NCBI RefSeq assembly: GCF_030866805.1
Contig: NZ_CP133019.1
Coordinates: 124,001-188,000, forward strand
Direction: 5' to 3'
Source: Microbacterium terrisoli
Lineage (GTDB): Bacteria; Actinomycetota; Actinomycetes; Actinomycetales; Microbacteriaceae
DNA length: 64,000 nucleotides
A program made the translations under genes and the position numbers. Shown in pieces: positions 33,649 to 43,546 of this stretch. Each line of letters starts with the position of its first letter. Positions within the stretch are counted from its first letter, which is position 1. The notes under the pieces are model-generated. The model had not been told where the DNA came from and did not search any database. It was given only the letters and a program-made list of their open reading frames with translations.

Positions 33649-35685
33649 ATGCCCAAGAACAAGAAGCCGGCAGGCGGCCGACCGTCGCGCAACTTCGATC
33701 CCCGGTACGGCAGCAAGCCCGCGCGGCGCCCAGGCGAATCGTCGTTCGGCAAGGCCGGCAGCAAGAGCCCCGGACATCGCGGCTATCGCGCGGCCGAACA
33801 GGATGGCGCGCAGCCCAAGCGCCGCTGGAGCGCGCAGGAGAAGGCCGGGCGCGACGCGGCGCGCGGCATTCGCGGCGACCGTCGCGGTTTCGAGGGCGGC
33901 AGCGCCCGTCGAGACGACGGTGCGTCATCGCGCGGGGAGCGCGCGCCGTACCGCGGCGGCCGTCCGTCGTACCGCGGCGAACGCCCGTCCTACCAGGACG
34001 ACCGTCCGCGTCGGGATGACCGCCCTTCGTACCGCGATGATCGGTCGGAGCGCGGCGGCCGCCCGTCGTATCGGGACGACCGCCCACGCCGGGACGCGCG
34101 TCCCTCGTATCGCGATGACCGTCCGCGACGGGATGATCGCCCCGCACACCGCGGTGAGCGCACCTTCGATCGCAACGACCGTCCCGCCCACCGCGATGAC
34201 CGTCCGCGGCGCGATGACCGCCCGTCGTACGGTGCCGACCGCTCGCCGCGCGAAGGGCATGGCGCGTCACGGTTCCACGGCACCTCGTCGCACTCGACCC
34301 GTGACCGTTCGTTCCCCGTCGACCGTGACCGCCGCGCTCCGCGTGACGAGCACCGCACGCATGAGCACCGCACGCACGAGCACCGCACGCACGAGCAGCG
34401 CACGCACGAGCACCGTACGCACGAGCAGCACCAGCACGACGAGCACATCGACGTCGTCCACGAGCGGCTGCGTGCCGAGACGGTGCAGGCCGACGCCGGG
34501 GCAACGGCATCCTTCATCGACCTGGGCCTGGGACAGAACATCGTGAACACCCTCGCCGACCTCGGCGCGGAGCACCCGTTCCCGATCCAGGCGGCCACGC
34601 TCGGCCCGATCTTGGACGGCAAGCACGTGCTGGCTCGCGGACGCACCGGTTCGGGCAAGACCATCGCCTTCGGCGCTCCGCTGGTCGAGTCGCTGCTGCG
34701 CGGCAAGGCCGGCACGAAGCGCGAGTTCGGGCGGTTGCCGCAGGCGATCATCCTCGCCCCGACCCGCGAGCTCGCGCTGCAGATCGACCGCACCGTGCAG
34801 CCGATCGCCCGCAGCGTCGGCCTGTTCACGACGCAGATCTACGGCGGCGTGCCGCAGGCCCGCCAGGTCGGAGCCCTCAAGAAGGGCGTCGACATCGTGA
34901 TCGGCACCCCGGGCCGCATCGAGGACCTCATCGACCAGGGCAAGCTCGACCTGTCGGACATCCGCATTACGGTCCTCGACGAGGCCGACCACATGTCGGA
35001 GCTCGGGTTTCTCGAGCCGATGCAGCGGATCCTGCGGCAGATGCCGGCATCCGCGCAGAAGCTGATGTTCTCGGCGACGCTTGATCGCGAGGTCGCCACC
35101 TTGGTCGACGAGTTCCTGACCGACCCGGTGGTGTTCGAGGTTGCCGGTGAAGACCAGCAGTCCAGCACGATCGACCACCGCGTGCTCGTGATCGACCACC
35201 GTGACAAGGCCGAGATCCTGCTGTCGCTGGTCGAACGCGAGGGCAAGACCCTGGTCTTCTCGCGCACCCGTGCCTATGCCGAGATGCTCGCCGAGCAGTT
35301 CGACGAGGCCGGCGTCCGTGCGGTCGCGCTGCACGGCGACCTGAACCAGGCCAAGCGCAGCCGCAACCTGCAGCGCTTGACCGACGGCAAGGTGAACGTG
35401 CTGGTGGCGACGGATGTCGCGGCCCGCGGCATCCACGTCGACGACATCGGGCTGGTCATCCAGGCCGACGCGCCCGACGAGTACAAGACCTATCTGCACC
35501 GCGCCGGCCGCACCGGCCGCGCAGGTCACCAGGGCACGGTCGTGACGCTGATCCCGCGTCAGCGCCGTCGGCGCATGACCGAGATGCTCGAGCGCGCCGA
35601 GATCGAGGCGCCGTTCGAGGAGGTCCGCCCCGGCGACGACCTGCTCGAGGAGCTGACCGGCCGCCAGGTCGACCCCGTCGCCTGA
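33649..35685 (+). CDS. DEAD-box RNA helicase with long repetitive N-terminal extension
   Basis: ATP-dependent RNA helicase of 678 residues. Residues 1-285 are disordered and highly charged: [16 protein letters not shown] repeats (about 95-220), then five [10 protein letters not shown] units (about 234-258). The core (about 285-665) has the Q-motif region ([14 protein letters not shown]), Walker [15 protein letters not shown], the DEAD box [10 protein letters not shown], and motif [12 protein letters not shown]. Such helicases remodel rRNA or mRNA, often in the cold. Unusually the basic repeats are at the N-terminus; most actinobacterial RhlE/DeaD types have them at the C-terminus. ATG 33649 follows gaagga. 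Confidence 0.9.
   Translation: MPKNKKPAGGRPSRNFDPRYGSKPARRPGESSFGKAGSKSPGHRGYRAAEQDGAQPKRRWSAQEKAGRDAARGIRGDRRGFEGGSARRDDGASSRGERAPYRGGRPSYRGERPSYQDDRPRRDDRPSYRDDRSERGGRPSYRDDRPRRDARPSYRDDRPRRDDRPAHRGERTFDRNDRPAHRDDRPRRDDRPSYGADRSPREGHGASRFHGTSSHSTRDRSFPVDRDRRAPRDEHRTHEHRTHEHRTHEQRTHEHRTHEQHQHDEHIDVVHERLRAETVQADAGATASFIDLGLGQNIVNTLADLGAEHPFPIQAATLGPILDGKHVLARGRTGSGKTIAFGAPLVESLLRGKAGTKREFGRLPQAIILAPTRELALQIDRTVQPIARSVGLFTTQIYGGVPQARQVGALKKGVDIVIGTPGRIEDLIDQGKLDLSDIRITVLDEADHMSELGFLEPMQRILRQMPASAQKLMFSATLDREVATLVDEFLTDPVVFEVAGEDQQSSTIDHRVLVIDHRDKAEILLSLVEREGKTLVFSRTRAYAEMLAEQFDEAGVRAVALHGDLNQAKRSRNLQRLTDGKVNVLVATDVAARGIHVDDIGLVIQADAPDEYKTYLHRAGRTGRAGHQGTVVTLIPRQRRRRMTEMLERAEIEAPFEEVRPGDDLLEELTGRQVDPVA
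33955..34245. repeat. Degenerate repeat coding for RDDRPSYR units
   Basis: About ten imperfect units of 21-27 bases around gaccgtccgcg and gaccgcccgtcgtac encode (R)[17 protein letters not shown] phrases. Alternating acidic and basic residues with Tyr suggest a phase-separating or RNA-binding segment. Confidence 0.75.
34348..34422. repeat. 15-bp tandem repeat coding for EHRTH units
   Basis: Five consecutive 15-base units of the form gagcaccgcacgcac encode EHRTH x3, EQRTH and EHRTH, followed by EQHQHDEH. The near-identity of the units marks a site prone to in-frame slippage. Confidence 0.85.
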
Positions 35686-35868
35686 CCCGGTCGCGGCCTT
35701 GCGCCGCGGTGCGGGGACGGTGCGGTGCGGGGTGGTGCGGGGCGCGGGGATCTGTCAGGATGGGCGAAGCGTTCGTAAGGACGCTATGCATAATCGGCTG
35801 ACAAGATCACCCGCCGGACGGGCACCCGAGGTCGGCTGGTGCGCCCCGCAATCGAAGGAGGTTGTGGC

Positions 35869-37695
35869 ATGACCCCCCGCGTGTCCGCACTCATCTCGAC
35901 CCTCACCGGTGCGATCCTCACCGGCCTCATGCTGGCGGGGCCCGCCACCGCCGCACCGACACCGACACCGACACTGACGCCGGCGCCGGCTGCGGCATCC
36001 GTCGGCGAAAGCGCCCCGACCACGACCCTGAACGGCTATCGCACCGTCGGATACTACGGCGGCTGGCAGGCTGCGGGTGACGCCCACGCGACGTTGAAGC
36101 GTCTGTTCGTCGACAAGGGAGCCGCTGCGAACATCACGCATCTGAACTACGCGTTCGGCAACATCTCGGGTTCTCAGGCCTCGCTCGATGCCGCACGCGC
36201 CCGGGGCGTGCAGGGCCTGGACGGCGTGAAGCCTGGCAGGTGCTTCATCTCGGATGCCGCGGCCCCGGCCGCCGGCGAGACCGACGCCGCCGGCGACGCG
36301 GGCAGCGACTTCGTGCGCGTCTACTCGGCCGCCGACTCGGTGCTGGGCGTCGCCGATCAGAAGAACGCCAAGAAGCAGGCGCTCGCCGGCAACTTCAACC
36401 AGCTGCGTGAGCTCAAGCGGCTGTACCCCGACCTGAAGATCGCGATCTCACTGGGCGGGTGGTCGTGGTCGAAGTCGTTCTCGACGGCGGTCGCCACCGC
36501 CAAGGGCCGTGCGGCTCTGGCCTCCAGCTGCATCGACGTGTACATCAAGGGCAACCTTCCGGTGATCGACGGCCGCGGCGGCAAAGGAGCGGCGGCGGGC
36601 GTCTTCGACGGCTTCGACCTCGACTGGGAGTGGCCGGGTGCGCCCGACTGGGCGCAGGAGGTCGGCAACAGGACCGACCCCGATCACGACAAGGCGAACT
36701 TCCTCGCCTTCGTCAAAGAGCTGCGCACCCAGCTCGACGCCCTGACCGCGCAGAACGGCCACGACTATCAGATCTCGGCGTTTCTGCCCGCCAGTCCGAC
36801 GGTGATCACCGCGGGCGGCTGGGACGCGCCCGAACTGTTCCGCTACATCGACTATGGCAATCTGCAGGGATACGACCTCTGGGGCGCGTGGTCGGCTCAG
36901 ACCGGGCACCAGGCGAACATCCACGGCGATCCGCAGCACAACTGGGGCCTCGGCCTCGACACGATCGTCGCCTCGTACCGCGCTGCTGGTGTCGACCCTG
37001 CGCAGCTGAATCTTGGTGTGCCCGCCTACGGACAGGGGTGGAAGGACGCCCAGAACACGCCGTGGACGGGTGCCACCGGCATCGGCCAGCAGACCTGGGA
37101 CCAGCTCAAGGCCCGCGATCTGAAGATCACGCACGAGTACACCGACACGAATGCGTTCAACGCGACGTGGGGCTATGACGCGAAGGCGAAGGAGTTCTGG
37201 TCGTTCGACGATCCGTTCGCGGTCGCTGAGAAGACCAGCTGGGCCGTCGAGCAGGGTCTGGGCGGCATGGACTTCTGGGAGCTCAGCGGCGACGTCGACG
37301 GCAACCTCTCGTCGGCTGCTGCGACGGTCATCCGCGACGCCGGTCACGGGCCGATCGCCGGCAATCCGGCGCTGCTGTGCCAGGACACTCCGACCGTCGC
37401 CTCCACCGCGTGGAACGGGCAGACCACGTACACGAAGGGCGATCGTGCCTACCTCGACGGCCGTGTCTACGAGGCTCTCTGGTTCGCGAAGGGCGCACCG
37501 CCCGACGGATCGGCCACAGGTGCGTGGCAGACGCTGACCGCCTGCGGGGTCGCCCCCACGACGGTGCAGCCGTGGATGGCCGACCGGGTGTACGACACCG
37601 GTGACCAGGCGACCTACCAGGGCCGCACCTACACGGCGAAGTGGTGGACCCGCGGCGACGTCCCCGGCGAGACGAAGAACAGCCCCTGGCGCTGA
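35869..37695 (+). CDS. Secreted GH18 chitinase with two carbohydrate-binding modules
   Basis: Extracellular chitinase of 608 residues. The signal peptide (1 to about 32) ends at GPATAAPTPT, then a Thr/Pro linker. The GH18 barrel (about 55-490) has GYYGGWQ, the SLGGWSWS strand and the catalytic motif DGFDLDWEWPG (D-x-x-D-x-D-x-E, Glu the acid). Two CBM5/12-like modules follow: TTYTKGDRAYLDGRVYEALWFAKG and RVYDTGDQATYQGRTYTAKWWTRG. A very strong ribosome binding site aaggaggt (35855-35862) sits 6 bases before the ATG; a CATAAT -10 candidate is at 35789-35794. Chitin degradation suits soil or arthropod habitats. Confidence 0.93.
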   Translation: MTPRVSALISTLTGAILTGLMLAGPATAAPTPTPTLTPAPAAASVGESAPTTTLNGYRTVGYYGGWQAAGDAHATLKRLFVDKGAAANITHLNYAFGNISGSQASLDAARARGVQGLDGVKPGRCFISDAAAPAAGETDAAGDAGSDFVRVYSAADSVLGVADQKNAKKQALAGNFNQLRELKRLYPDLKIAISLGGWSWSKSFSTAVATAKGRAALASSCIDVYIKGNLPVIDGRGGKGAAAGVFDGFDLDWEWPGAPDWAQEVGNRTDPDHDKANFLAFVKELRTQLDALTAQNGHDYQISAFLPASPTVITAGGWDAPELFRYIDYGNLQGYDLWGAWSAQTGHQANIHGDPQHNWGLGLDTIVASYRAAGVDPAQLNLGVPAYGQGWKDAQNTPWTGATGIGQQTWDQLKARDLKITHEYTDTNAFNATWGYDAKAKEFWSFDDPFAVAEKTSWAVEQGLGGMDFWELSGDVDGNLSSAAATVIRDAGHGPIAGNPALLCQDTPTVASTAWNGQTTYTKGDRAYLDGRVYEALWFAKGAPPDGSATGAWQTLTACGVAPTTVQPWMADRVYDTGDQATYQGRTYTAKWWTRGDVPGETKNSPWR

Positions 37696-37714
37696 GTCGT
37701 CGCTGGCCGATCGC

Positions 37715-38803
37715 TCAGAACAGGCGGTCGGTGCCGGATGCCGCGGCCGTGCGCCCGCCCGACGTCGACGCCGCGCGCCCGCGCGAGGTCGTCACGACAC
37801 GGCCGGCCGGGTTCGCGGCGGTCGATCGGCGCGGAGCGTCGTCTTCGTCGTGTCCGTTGAGGCGATGCGCGCGCAGCAGCGGCCTCATCCGCGCGGTCAG
37901 CCACGCCCGATATGCCTTGGGTGCAGTGACCGACGCGCCCGGGTACAGGCCGCGATACGCCGGCACCAGTTCGGGATGCTCGCGCTCGAGCCACTGCAGA
38001 AACCACGCCTTCGCGCCCGGGCGCAGGTGCAGCGCGCCGAACACCACGCGCACCGCGCCCGCGGCGCGGATGCGGTCGAGGGCTTCGTGCAGCATCGGCG
38101 CTGAATCGGTCAGGTGCGGCAGGATCGGCATGAGGAAGACGGTGACGCGAAAGCCGGCGTCGGCTGCCGCACGCACCGTCGCCAGGCGTGCGGCCGTGGT
38201 CGGTGTTCCGGGTTCGACGGATTGCTGCAGACTCTCGTCGTACATGGCGATCGACATCGCGAGCGAGACGTGCACGTGCGACGCCGCATCCACCAGCTGC
38301 GGCAGGTCGCGGCGCAGCAGCGTGCCCTTCGTGAGGATCGAGAACGGTGTGCGCGAGTCGGTGAGCGCGTCGATGATGCCGGGCAGGAGCCGGTATCTGC
38401 CCTCGGCGCGCTGATACGGGTCGGTGTTCGTGCCCAGCATGACCGGGTCGTGCTGCCAGTTCGGGCGTGCCAGCTCGCGGCGCAGCACGTCGGCGACGTT
38501 GACCTTGACGACGACCTGCGAGTCGAAGTCGTGCCCGGAATCGAGGTCGAGGTATTCGTGCGTGGCCCGTGCGAAGCAGTAGACGCAGGCGTGGGAGCAG
38601 CCCCGGTAGGGGTTGACGGTCCAGTCGAACGGCATCGCCGAGGCGCCCGGAACATGGTTCAGCGCACTCTTTGCCATCACCTCGTGGAACGTGATGCCGG
38701 CGAATTCGGGGGTCGTCACCGAGCGGACGAGGCCGTGGATGCGTTCGAGACCCGGCAGGGCTGCGGCATCCTCACTTCCGAGTTCTTGTCCTTGCCACCG
38801 CAT
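37715..38803 (-). CDS. Rv2578c family radical SAM protein
   Basis: Radical SAM enzyme of 362 residues. It has the Fe4S4 motif as CSHACVYC (C-x3-C-x2-C) after NPYRG, near residue 70, and the SPL-like core VMLGTNTDPYQRAEGRYRLLPGII and PFSILTKGTLLRRDLPQL. The substrate is unknown; the family is conserved in mycobacteria as Rv2578c. The last about 50 residues are an Ala/Thr/Arg-rich tail. The ATG is preceded by tgggggg. It is divergent from the VanY-like gene with phased TTCGATC motifs between them. Confidence 0.88.
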   Translation of the reverse strand: MRWQGQELGSEDAAALPGLERIHGLVRSVTTPEFAGITFHEVMAKSALNHVPGASAMPFDWTVNPYRGCSHACVYCFARATHEYLDLDSGHDFDSQVVVKVNVADVLRRELARPNWQHDPVMLGTNTDPYQRAEGRYRLLPGIIDALTDSRTPFSILTKGTLLRRDLPQLVDAASHVHVSLAMSIAMYDESLQQSVEPGTPTTAARLATVRAAADAGFRVTVFLMPILPHLTDSAPMLHEALDRIRAAGAVRVVFGALHLRPGAKAWFLQWLEREHPELVPAYRGLYPGASVTAPKAYRAWLTARMRPLLRAHRLNGHDEDDAPRRSTAANPAGRVVTTSRGRAASTSGGRTAAASGTDRLF

Positions 38804-38822
38804 CCCCCCAGGGGAACACAGA

Positions 38823-38869
38823 TTCGATCAAGAAGCAAGTCTTCGATCGAAACTCCTTCGGGTTCGATC
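38823..38869. promoter_or_regulatory. Phased TTCGATC motifs between radical SAM and VanY genes
   Basis: ttcgatc occurs at 38823, 38842 and 38863, spaced 19 and 21 bases, and its complement gatcgaa at 38845. The middle copy forms the palindrome ttcgatcgaa (38842-38851). Two helical turns between copies suggest cooperative binding of a regulator. Confidence 0.5.
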
Positions 38870-38915
38870 CACGCTCGCGAATCTGGGGGCGCGCGAAGGC
38901 GCCCGACGAGGCAGA

Positions 38916-40271
38916 ATGGGCCAGGTGACGGTTCCCGACCCGCACGCTTCTGCCGCGCGCGCACCGCTGACCCGCCGCGCGCTGCGTGAGGCGCGCGAGG
39001 GTGAGCACGGCGTCTCCGCGACCGCTGCGGCCATCACCGCTGCCGGCACCGGAACCGACAGCGCCGCCGCGACCATCGCCCCCGATGTCGGCGGAACCGG
39101 CGAGCGCGTCCCCGCGACGACCGTCCCACTGCCGACGCTGACCGCCGACATGGCGCGGCCTGCCGACGTGCACCGGCCCGCCGATGCCGCCGCGCCGCAT
39201 CCGCCGATCTTCAAGGCCCCGCCCCCGCCGCTGCCGCCCGCACCGCTCGTTCCGCTGTTGAGCGACGAATCGGCGCCGCGCCACGCCCGCAAGGCCAAGC
39301 CGCTCGCGCGCCTCGCGCTGGTGGCCGCGTCGCTCGTGCTGGCGGTGGCGACCACCAGCGGCGCACTCGCGGTGCTCAATCCCGCCTCGGACCAGCACAC
39401 CGACCAGCACGCGACCGGGTCGGCCGACATCACAGCGTCCACGCTGGGCGCGAATGCGCCGGATGACGCGTCTTCGCGCACGTCCTCGACATCCACCGCC
39501 GACGTTCCGACGCAGATCCCCACACCTCCCCCGGCACCGGTGACGGCGGCGGTCGATCTGTGCGACAAGCCCGCATTCACCGCGGCGCTGACCGCCCACG
39601 ACGACGCTGCGGCGATCGCGGCAGCGGGCGGTGGTGCCGACTTCCGCCAGGCGGTGGTGGGCGGGCAGGCGCCCTGTGTGCCCATGGACGACCCCACCCG
39701 GCTGTGGATCGTGGTCGACAAGCAGCGTCCGCTGCAGCCCCTGCAGTACGCACCCACACCGCGCGCGGTGCCCGACGGTGTGCGCAGCCTGGATGGAGCA
39801 GGCCTGCGGACGGATGCGGCAGCCGCACTGACGCGGATGGTCGCCGCCGCGCGCACGGCCGGGGCGGGGCAGATCGCGATGAACAGCGGGTATCGCTCGT
39901 ACAAGACGCAGCACGGCAACTACTACCGTCAGGTGGAGGTGCGGGGGACGAAGGACGCCGACCTTGTCAGCGCCCGGCCCGGCTTCAGCGAGCATCAGAC
40001 GGGCCTTGCCACGGACGTCGTCGCGTGCGATCCCCACTGCGGCACGCTCGATCAGCTGGCGGCCACCGCGCAGGGCCGCTGGATCGTCGCGCACGCGTGG
40101 CAGTACGGCTGGATCGTCCGCTACGAGCAGGGCCAGACGCCCGAGACCGGATATCTGCCCGAGCCGTGGCATCTGCGTTACATCGGCGTAGACCTCGCCG
40201 AGGCGTATCACGACGGAGGGTTCCACTCGCTCGAGCAGTTCATGGGACTGCCCGCCGCACCCGGCTATTGA
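38916..40271 (+). CDS. M15 family D-alanyl-D-alanine carboxypeptidase (VanY-like)
   Basis: Membrane-anchored peptidoglycan carboxypeptidase of 451 residues. A Pro/Ala-rich cytoplasmic N-terminus (1-125) precedes one transmembrane helix (about 130-150, LARLALVAASLVLAVATTSGAL), a linker, and the zinc peptidase domain (about 280-445): SGYRSYKTQHGNYY, SEHQTGLATDV (His and Asp zinc ligands) and EPWHLRYIG (Glu base and His ligand). It trims the terminal D-Ala of stem peptides. Start ATG 38916 follows gagg; GTG 38925, 7 bases after CAGAAT, is an alternative leaderless start. Confidence 0.9.
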   Translation: MGQVTVPDPHASAARAPLTRRALREAREGEHGVSATAAAITAAGTGTDSAAATIAPDVGGTGERVPATTVPLPTLTADMARPADVHRPADAAAPHPPIFKAPPPPLPPAPLVPLLSDESAPRHARKAKPLARLALVAASLVLAVATTSGALAVLNPASDQHTDQHATGSADITASTLGANAPDDASSRTSSTSTADVPTQIPTPPPAPVTAAVDLCDKPAFTAALTAHDDAAAIAAAGGGADFRQAVVGGQAPCVPMDDPTRLWIVVDKQRPLQPLQYAPTPRAVPDGVRSLDGAGLRTDAAAALTRMVAAARTAGAGQIAMNSGYRSYKTQHGNYYRQVEVRGTKDADLVSARPGFSEHQTGLATDVVACDPHCGTLDQLAATAQGRWIVAHAWQYGWIVRYEQGQTPETGYLPEPWHLRYIGVDLAEAYHDGGFHSLEQFMGLPAAPGY

Positions 40272-40409
40272 GGCGGCACTGCCTGAGCTGTTGAGACGGC
40301 GGCGCGTGTCGCAGTGTTTCGGCGCGGGCCGTCGTGGGCCGATGTGTCGCTTAAGTTGAACGGGTACACCGCTCGTCGGTGACTTTCCCCACTGTGAAGG
40401 ACCGAACAC

Positions 40410-41237
40410 ATGACCCTGCGCGCCCGCTTGCTTGCCACGATCTCCGTCGCCGCCGTGGCACTGTCCATGACAGCGTGCAGCGGCGGGGCGAATGCCGACA
40501 CCACCGCGAAGGACAACCCGTACGGGCTCGTGCAGCCGGGCGTGCTGCGTGCCGGCACCCTCAGTGACGCACCGCCGAACGTCTATCTGAAGGACGGCAA
40601 GTTCACCGGCTTCGACAACGACCTGCTCACCGCCGTCGCGGCCAAGCTCGATCTGAAGGTGCAATTCGTCGGCACCGAGTTCAGCTCGCTGCTCGCTCAG
40701 GTCAAGACGAAGAAGTTCGACGTGGGCTCGTCGTCGATCACCATCACCGACGCCCGCAAGAAGACGGTCGACTTCACCGACAAGTACGACTTCGGCTATC
40801 TCGGCCTCGAGGTGCCCGCAGGGTCGTCGATCACGTCGTTCGATCAGCTCAAGGGCAAGCGCGTCGCTGTCGTGCAGGGCACCGTGCAAGACGACTACGC
40901 GACGCACAACGGGTTGAACCCGGTGCGGGTTCCCGATTACAACGCCGCCCTCAACCAGTTGCGCACCGGCACCGCCGACGCGTGGGTGTCTCCCGCCGAG
41001 ATCGGCGAGAAGACGGCGTCCGAGTCGAACGGCAAGATCGTCGCCGTGGCGAAGGAGCTGAGCGAGAACGGCATGGCGTATGCCGTGGCCCCCGGCAACG
41101 ACAAGCTCCGTGAGGCGCTGAACAAGGCGCTGGACGAGGTCATCGCCGACGGCACGTGGCAGAAGCTCGAAGACCGGTACTACCCGGGTCGTGAGATCCC
41201 TGCGGGGTTCCACCCCGGCAGCGGAAAGGCGAGCTGA
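40410..41237 (+). CDS. Amino-acid ABC transporter substrate-binding lipoprotein
   Basis: Extracytoplasmic solute-binding protein of 275 residues, class SBP_bac_3. The lipobox is LSMTAC with Cys near residue 24, preceded by a short signal helix. Binding-domain phrases are GVLRAGTLSDAPPNVYLKDGKFTGFDNDLL, SSITITDARKKTVDFTD, LKGKRVAVVQGTVQDDYA and NAALNQLRTGTADAWV. The D-x-R-x-x-T/K-VDFT signature is that of polar amino acid binders. First gene of a three-gene operon with the permease and ATPase that follow; ribosome binding site gaagga. Confidence 0.92.
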   Translation: MTLRARLLATISVAAVALSMTACSGGANADTTAKDNPYGLVQPGVLRAGTLSDAPPNVYLKDGKFTGFDNDLLTAVAAKLDLKVQFVGTEFSSLLAQVKTKKFDVGSSSITITDARKKTVDFTDKYDFGYLGLEVPAGSSITSFDQLKGKRVAVVQGTVQDDYATHNGLNPVRVPDYNAALNQLRTGTADAWVSPAEIGEKTASESNGKIVAVAKELSENGMAYAVAPGNDKLREALNKALDEVIADGTWQKLEDRYYPGREIPAGFHPGSGKAS

Positions 41238-41299
41238 AGCGGGTCCGGTCGGCTCGATCGCTGTGCTGATCGAGCCGTGGACGCGGAAGTGAGGCAGGC

Positions 41300-42094
41300 G
41301 TGGACGCACTGAATGCGCTCTGGTCGACGTTCTTCGACCCCGCCGCGATGCTCGCGGCACTGCCCGACCTGCTGACCGTCGGGTTGCCGAACACGCTGAT
41401 CCTTGCGGTGGCGTCGGGGATTCTCGGCACCGTCCTGGGGATGCTGCTGGCGGTGGCGGGGCTGTCTCGGCATCGATTCCTGCGCTGGCCCGCGCGCGTG
41501 TACACCGACGTGCTGCGCGGTCTGCCCGCCGCCGTCACGATTCTGCTGATCGGCGTCGGCTTCGCCCCGTTCGGCATGTACATCTGGGGACCGAACCCCT
41601 ATCCGCTCGGCATCCTCGCCCTGGGACTGATCGCGGGTGCCTACATCGGCGAGATCTTCCGCTCGGGAATCCAGAGCATCGAGACGGGTCAGACCGAGGC
41701 TGCTCGCGCACTCGGGTTCTCGGGATCGGCAGCCATGCGGCTGGTGATCATCCCCCAGGGTGTGCGCCGCGTGCTGCCGGCGCTGGTCAACCAGTTCATC
41801 GCGCTGATCAAGGACTCCTCGCTCATCTACTTCCTGGGACTGCTGGCCAGCCAGCGCGAGCTGTTCCGCATCGGGCAGGATGCCGCGGCCAACACCGGAA
41901 ACCAGTCCGCGCTCGTTCTGGCCGGCTTGTTCTACCTCGCCATCACCGTCCCGCTCACGCACGTCGTCAACGCGATCGACACGCGTCTGCGCGAGGGCCG
42001 GGGCACGGATGTCGCCGAGCCCGACGATGAGGACGCGCCCGACGATCGAGACGTCGCGAGCGTGCTCGTGGACAGCGGATCGGCGCAGCCATGA
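41300..42094 (+). CDS. Amino-acid ABC transporter permease
   Basis: Membrane component of 264 residues (HisM/GlnP type) with five helices. It carries the EAA loop [21 protein letters not shown] and the following [21 protein letters not shown] start at 41300. The acidic C-terminal tail ([13 protein letters not shown]) is not part of the family core. It overlaps the ATPase start by ATGA, so translation is coupled. Only one permease gene is present, so a homodimer is expected. Confidence 0.9.
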   Translation: MDALNALWSTFFDPAAMLAALPDLLTVGLPNTLILAVASGILGTVLGMLLAVAGLSRHRFLRWPARVYTDVLRGLPAAVTILLIGVGFAPFGMYIWGPNPYPLGILALGLIAGAYIGEIFRSGIQSIETGQTEAARALGFSGSAAMRLVIIPQGVRRVLPALVNQFIALIKDSSLIYFLGLLASQRELFRIGQDAAANTGNQSALVLAGLFYLAITVPLTHVVNAIDTRLREGRGTDVAEPDDEDAPDDRDVASVLVDSGSAQP

Positions 42095-42849
42095 GTGCGG
42101 CGATCGCCGACGTCGCGCGCACGTCCGGAGTGAGCGTGGCCACCCGCGACATCCGGGTCGCCTTCGGCCGCACGCACGTGCTGCGTGGAGTCGACATCGA
42201 TGTGCCCGCGGGCACCGCGGCCTGCATCATCGGGCCTTCAGGATCGGGCAAGTCGACTCTGCTGCGCGTCGTGAACAGGCTCGTCGAGCCGGATTCCGGT
42301 GATGTTCTGCTCGGCGGCCGGTCGGTGCTGCGCGACAATCCCGATCGGCTGCGCCAGCGCGTGGGCATGGTGTTCCAGCACTTCAATCTCTTTCCGCACA
42401 AGACCGTGCGCGCCAACATCACTCTCGGCCTGGTGAAGCTGAGAGGCTTGTCGAAGGATGATGCCGCTGAGCGGGCCATGCATGAGCTCGGCCGTGTGGG
42501 GCTCGCGCACAAGGCCGACGTGCGGCCCGCGCAGCTGTCGGGTGGTCAGCAGCAGCGCGTCGCCATCGCCCGAGCGTTGGCGATGGACCCCGATGTCATG
42601 CTCTTCGACGAGTCGACTTCGGCGCTCGACCCCGAACTGGTCAAAGGCGTGCTCTCGACGATGGCCGAGCTCGCCGGCTCGGGCATGACCATGCTCGTGG
42701 TCACCCACGAGATGGGGTTCGCTCGCTCGGTGTCGCAGCAGGTGATGTTCATGGACCGGGGTCGCGTGGTGGAAGCCGGCATGCCCGAGCAGATCTTCGA
42801 GGCGCCTGAGAGCGATCGGCTGCGCCGCTTCCTGTCTCAGGTGCTGTAG
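42091..42849 (+). CDS. Amino-acid ABC transporter ATP-binding protein (GlnQ type)
   Basis: ATPase of 252 residues. Walker A is GPSGSGKST, the Q-loop [10 protein letters not shown], signature [15 protein letters not shown], Walker [15 protein letters not shown] and H-loop VVTHEMGF. Walker B has Ser where most GlnQ proteins have Pro (DEST instead of DEPT), a tolerated change. It powers the polar amino-acid uptake system encoded just upstream. Confidence 0.92.
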   Translation: MSAAIADVARTSGVSVATRDIRVAFGRTHVLRGVDIDVPAGTAACIIGPSGSGKSTLLRVVNRLVEPDSGDVLLGGRSVLRDNPDRLRQRVGMVFQHFNLFPHKTVRANITLGLVKLRGLSKDDAAERAMHELGRVGLAHKADVRPAQLSGGQQQRVAIARALAMDPDVMLFDESTSALDPELVKGVLSTMAELAGSGMTMLVVTHEMGFARSVSQQVMFMDRGRVVEAGMPEQIFEAPESDRLRRFLSQVL

Positions 42850-42929
42850 CGCGGCGCGGTCGTGGACGCGGACCTCGTGGTCAACGCGACCGGTGTGTGT
42901 TCGACCGCAGATGGGGGAGGATGCTGTTC

Positions 42930-43361
42930 ATGGCCGACGACTCCCGCACGGACAAGCCCACGGTGCTCTTCGTCTGCGTGCACAATGCGGGCCGCTCGCA
43001 GATGGCGGCCGGTTTTCTGCAGCACCTCGCCGCCGATCGCGTCGATGTGCGCTCGGCGGGCTCCGAGCCCATGGACCGGATCAACTCCGTCGCCGTCGAG
43101 GCCATGCGCGAAGAGGGCATCGACATCACCGGCACCCCGAAGCTGCTCACCGTGGACGCGGTGCGCACCGCCGACGTCGTGATCACGATGGGCTGCGGCG
43201 ATGCCTGCCCGATCTTTCCCGGCAAGCGGTATGAAGACTGGCAGCTCGACGACCCGGCAGGGCAGGGCCTCGAGGACGTCCGCGTCATCCGTGACCAGAT
43301 CCGCGCCCGCGTCGCATCGCTCGTGGACGAGCTGCTGCCCTCGGCCGGCGCCGCCGGGTGA
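42930..43361 (+). CDS. LMW phosphatase-family arsenate reductase-like protein
   Basis: Cytosolic protein of 143 residues with the phosphatase/arsenate reductase loop VCVHNAGRSQM (C-x5-R, near the N-terminus). Further family marks are RSAGSEPMDRINSVAVEAM, GIDITGTPKLLT, ITMGCGDACPIFPGKRYEDWQLDDP and GLEDVRVIRDQIR. The Cys pattern (CGDAC) is that of the actinobacterial arsenate reductases that use thioredoxin or mycothiol. No arsR or arsB lies next to it, so it may act in general phosphatase or arsenate detoxification. ATG 42930 follows ggggga at good spacing; an in-frame ATG at 42921 is less likely. Confidence 0.85.
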   Translation: MADDSRTDKPTVLFVCVHNAGRSQMAAGFLQHLAADRVDVRSAGSEPMDRINSVAVEAMREEGIDITGTPKLLTVDAVRTADVVITMGCGDACPIFPGKRYEDWQLDDPAGQGLEDVRVIRDQIRARVASLVDELLPSAGAAG

Positions 43362-43546
43362 CACCGCCGGGTGACGTGCTGATTGTGCGGTCCGGCAATC
43401 TCGGGCCGCGGCATCCGTCGTTCCTTGTCGCTGATACTGAATGCCATGCGTGATGAGACTGGATGCCGCATAGACTCGACGTGATGCGGCGCCGCATGAG
43501 GCCGCTCGAACACGTGCTCATCAGGCTGAAGAGAGGGGTGCCCGCC

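Noticed and set aside
29637..33764. Very long minus-strand open frame (1375 codons) across the RND gene
   Set aside because: It is antisense to the RND motifs, His/Arg/Asp-rich with no domain pattern; it is a shadow of high-GC coding DNA.
35700..35760. GGTGCGG-rich stretch before the chitinase as a tandem repeat
   Set aside because: Irregular low-complexity GC DNA without a constant unit.
38841..38869. LexA/SOS box before the radical SAM or VanY-like genes
   Set aside because: The actinobacterial box TCGAAC-N4-GTTCGA is not matched; spacer length and arms differ.
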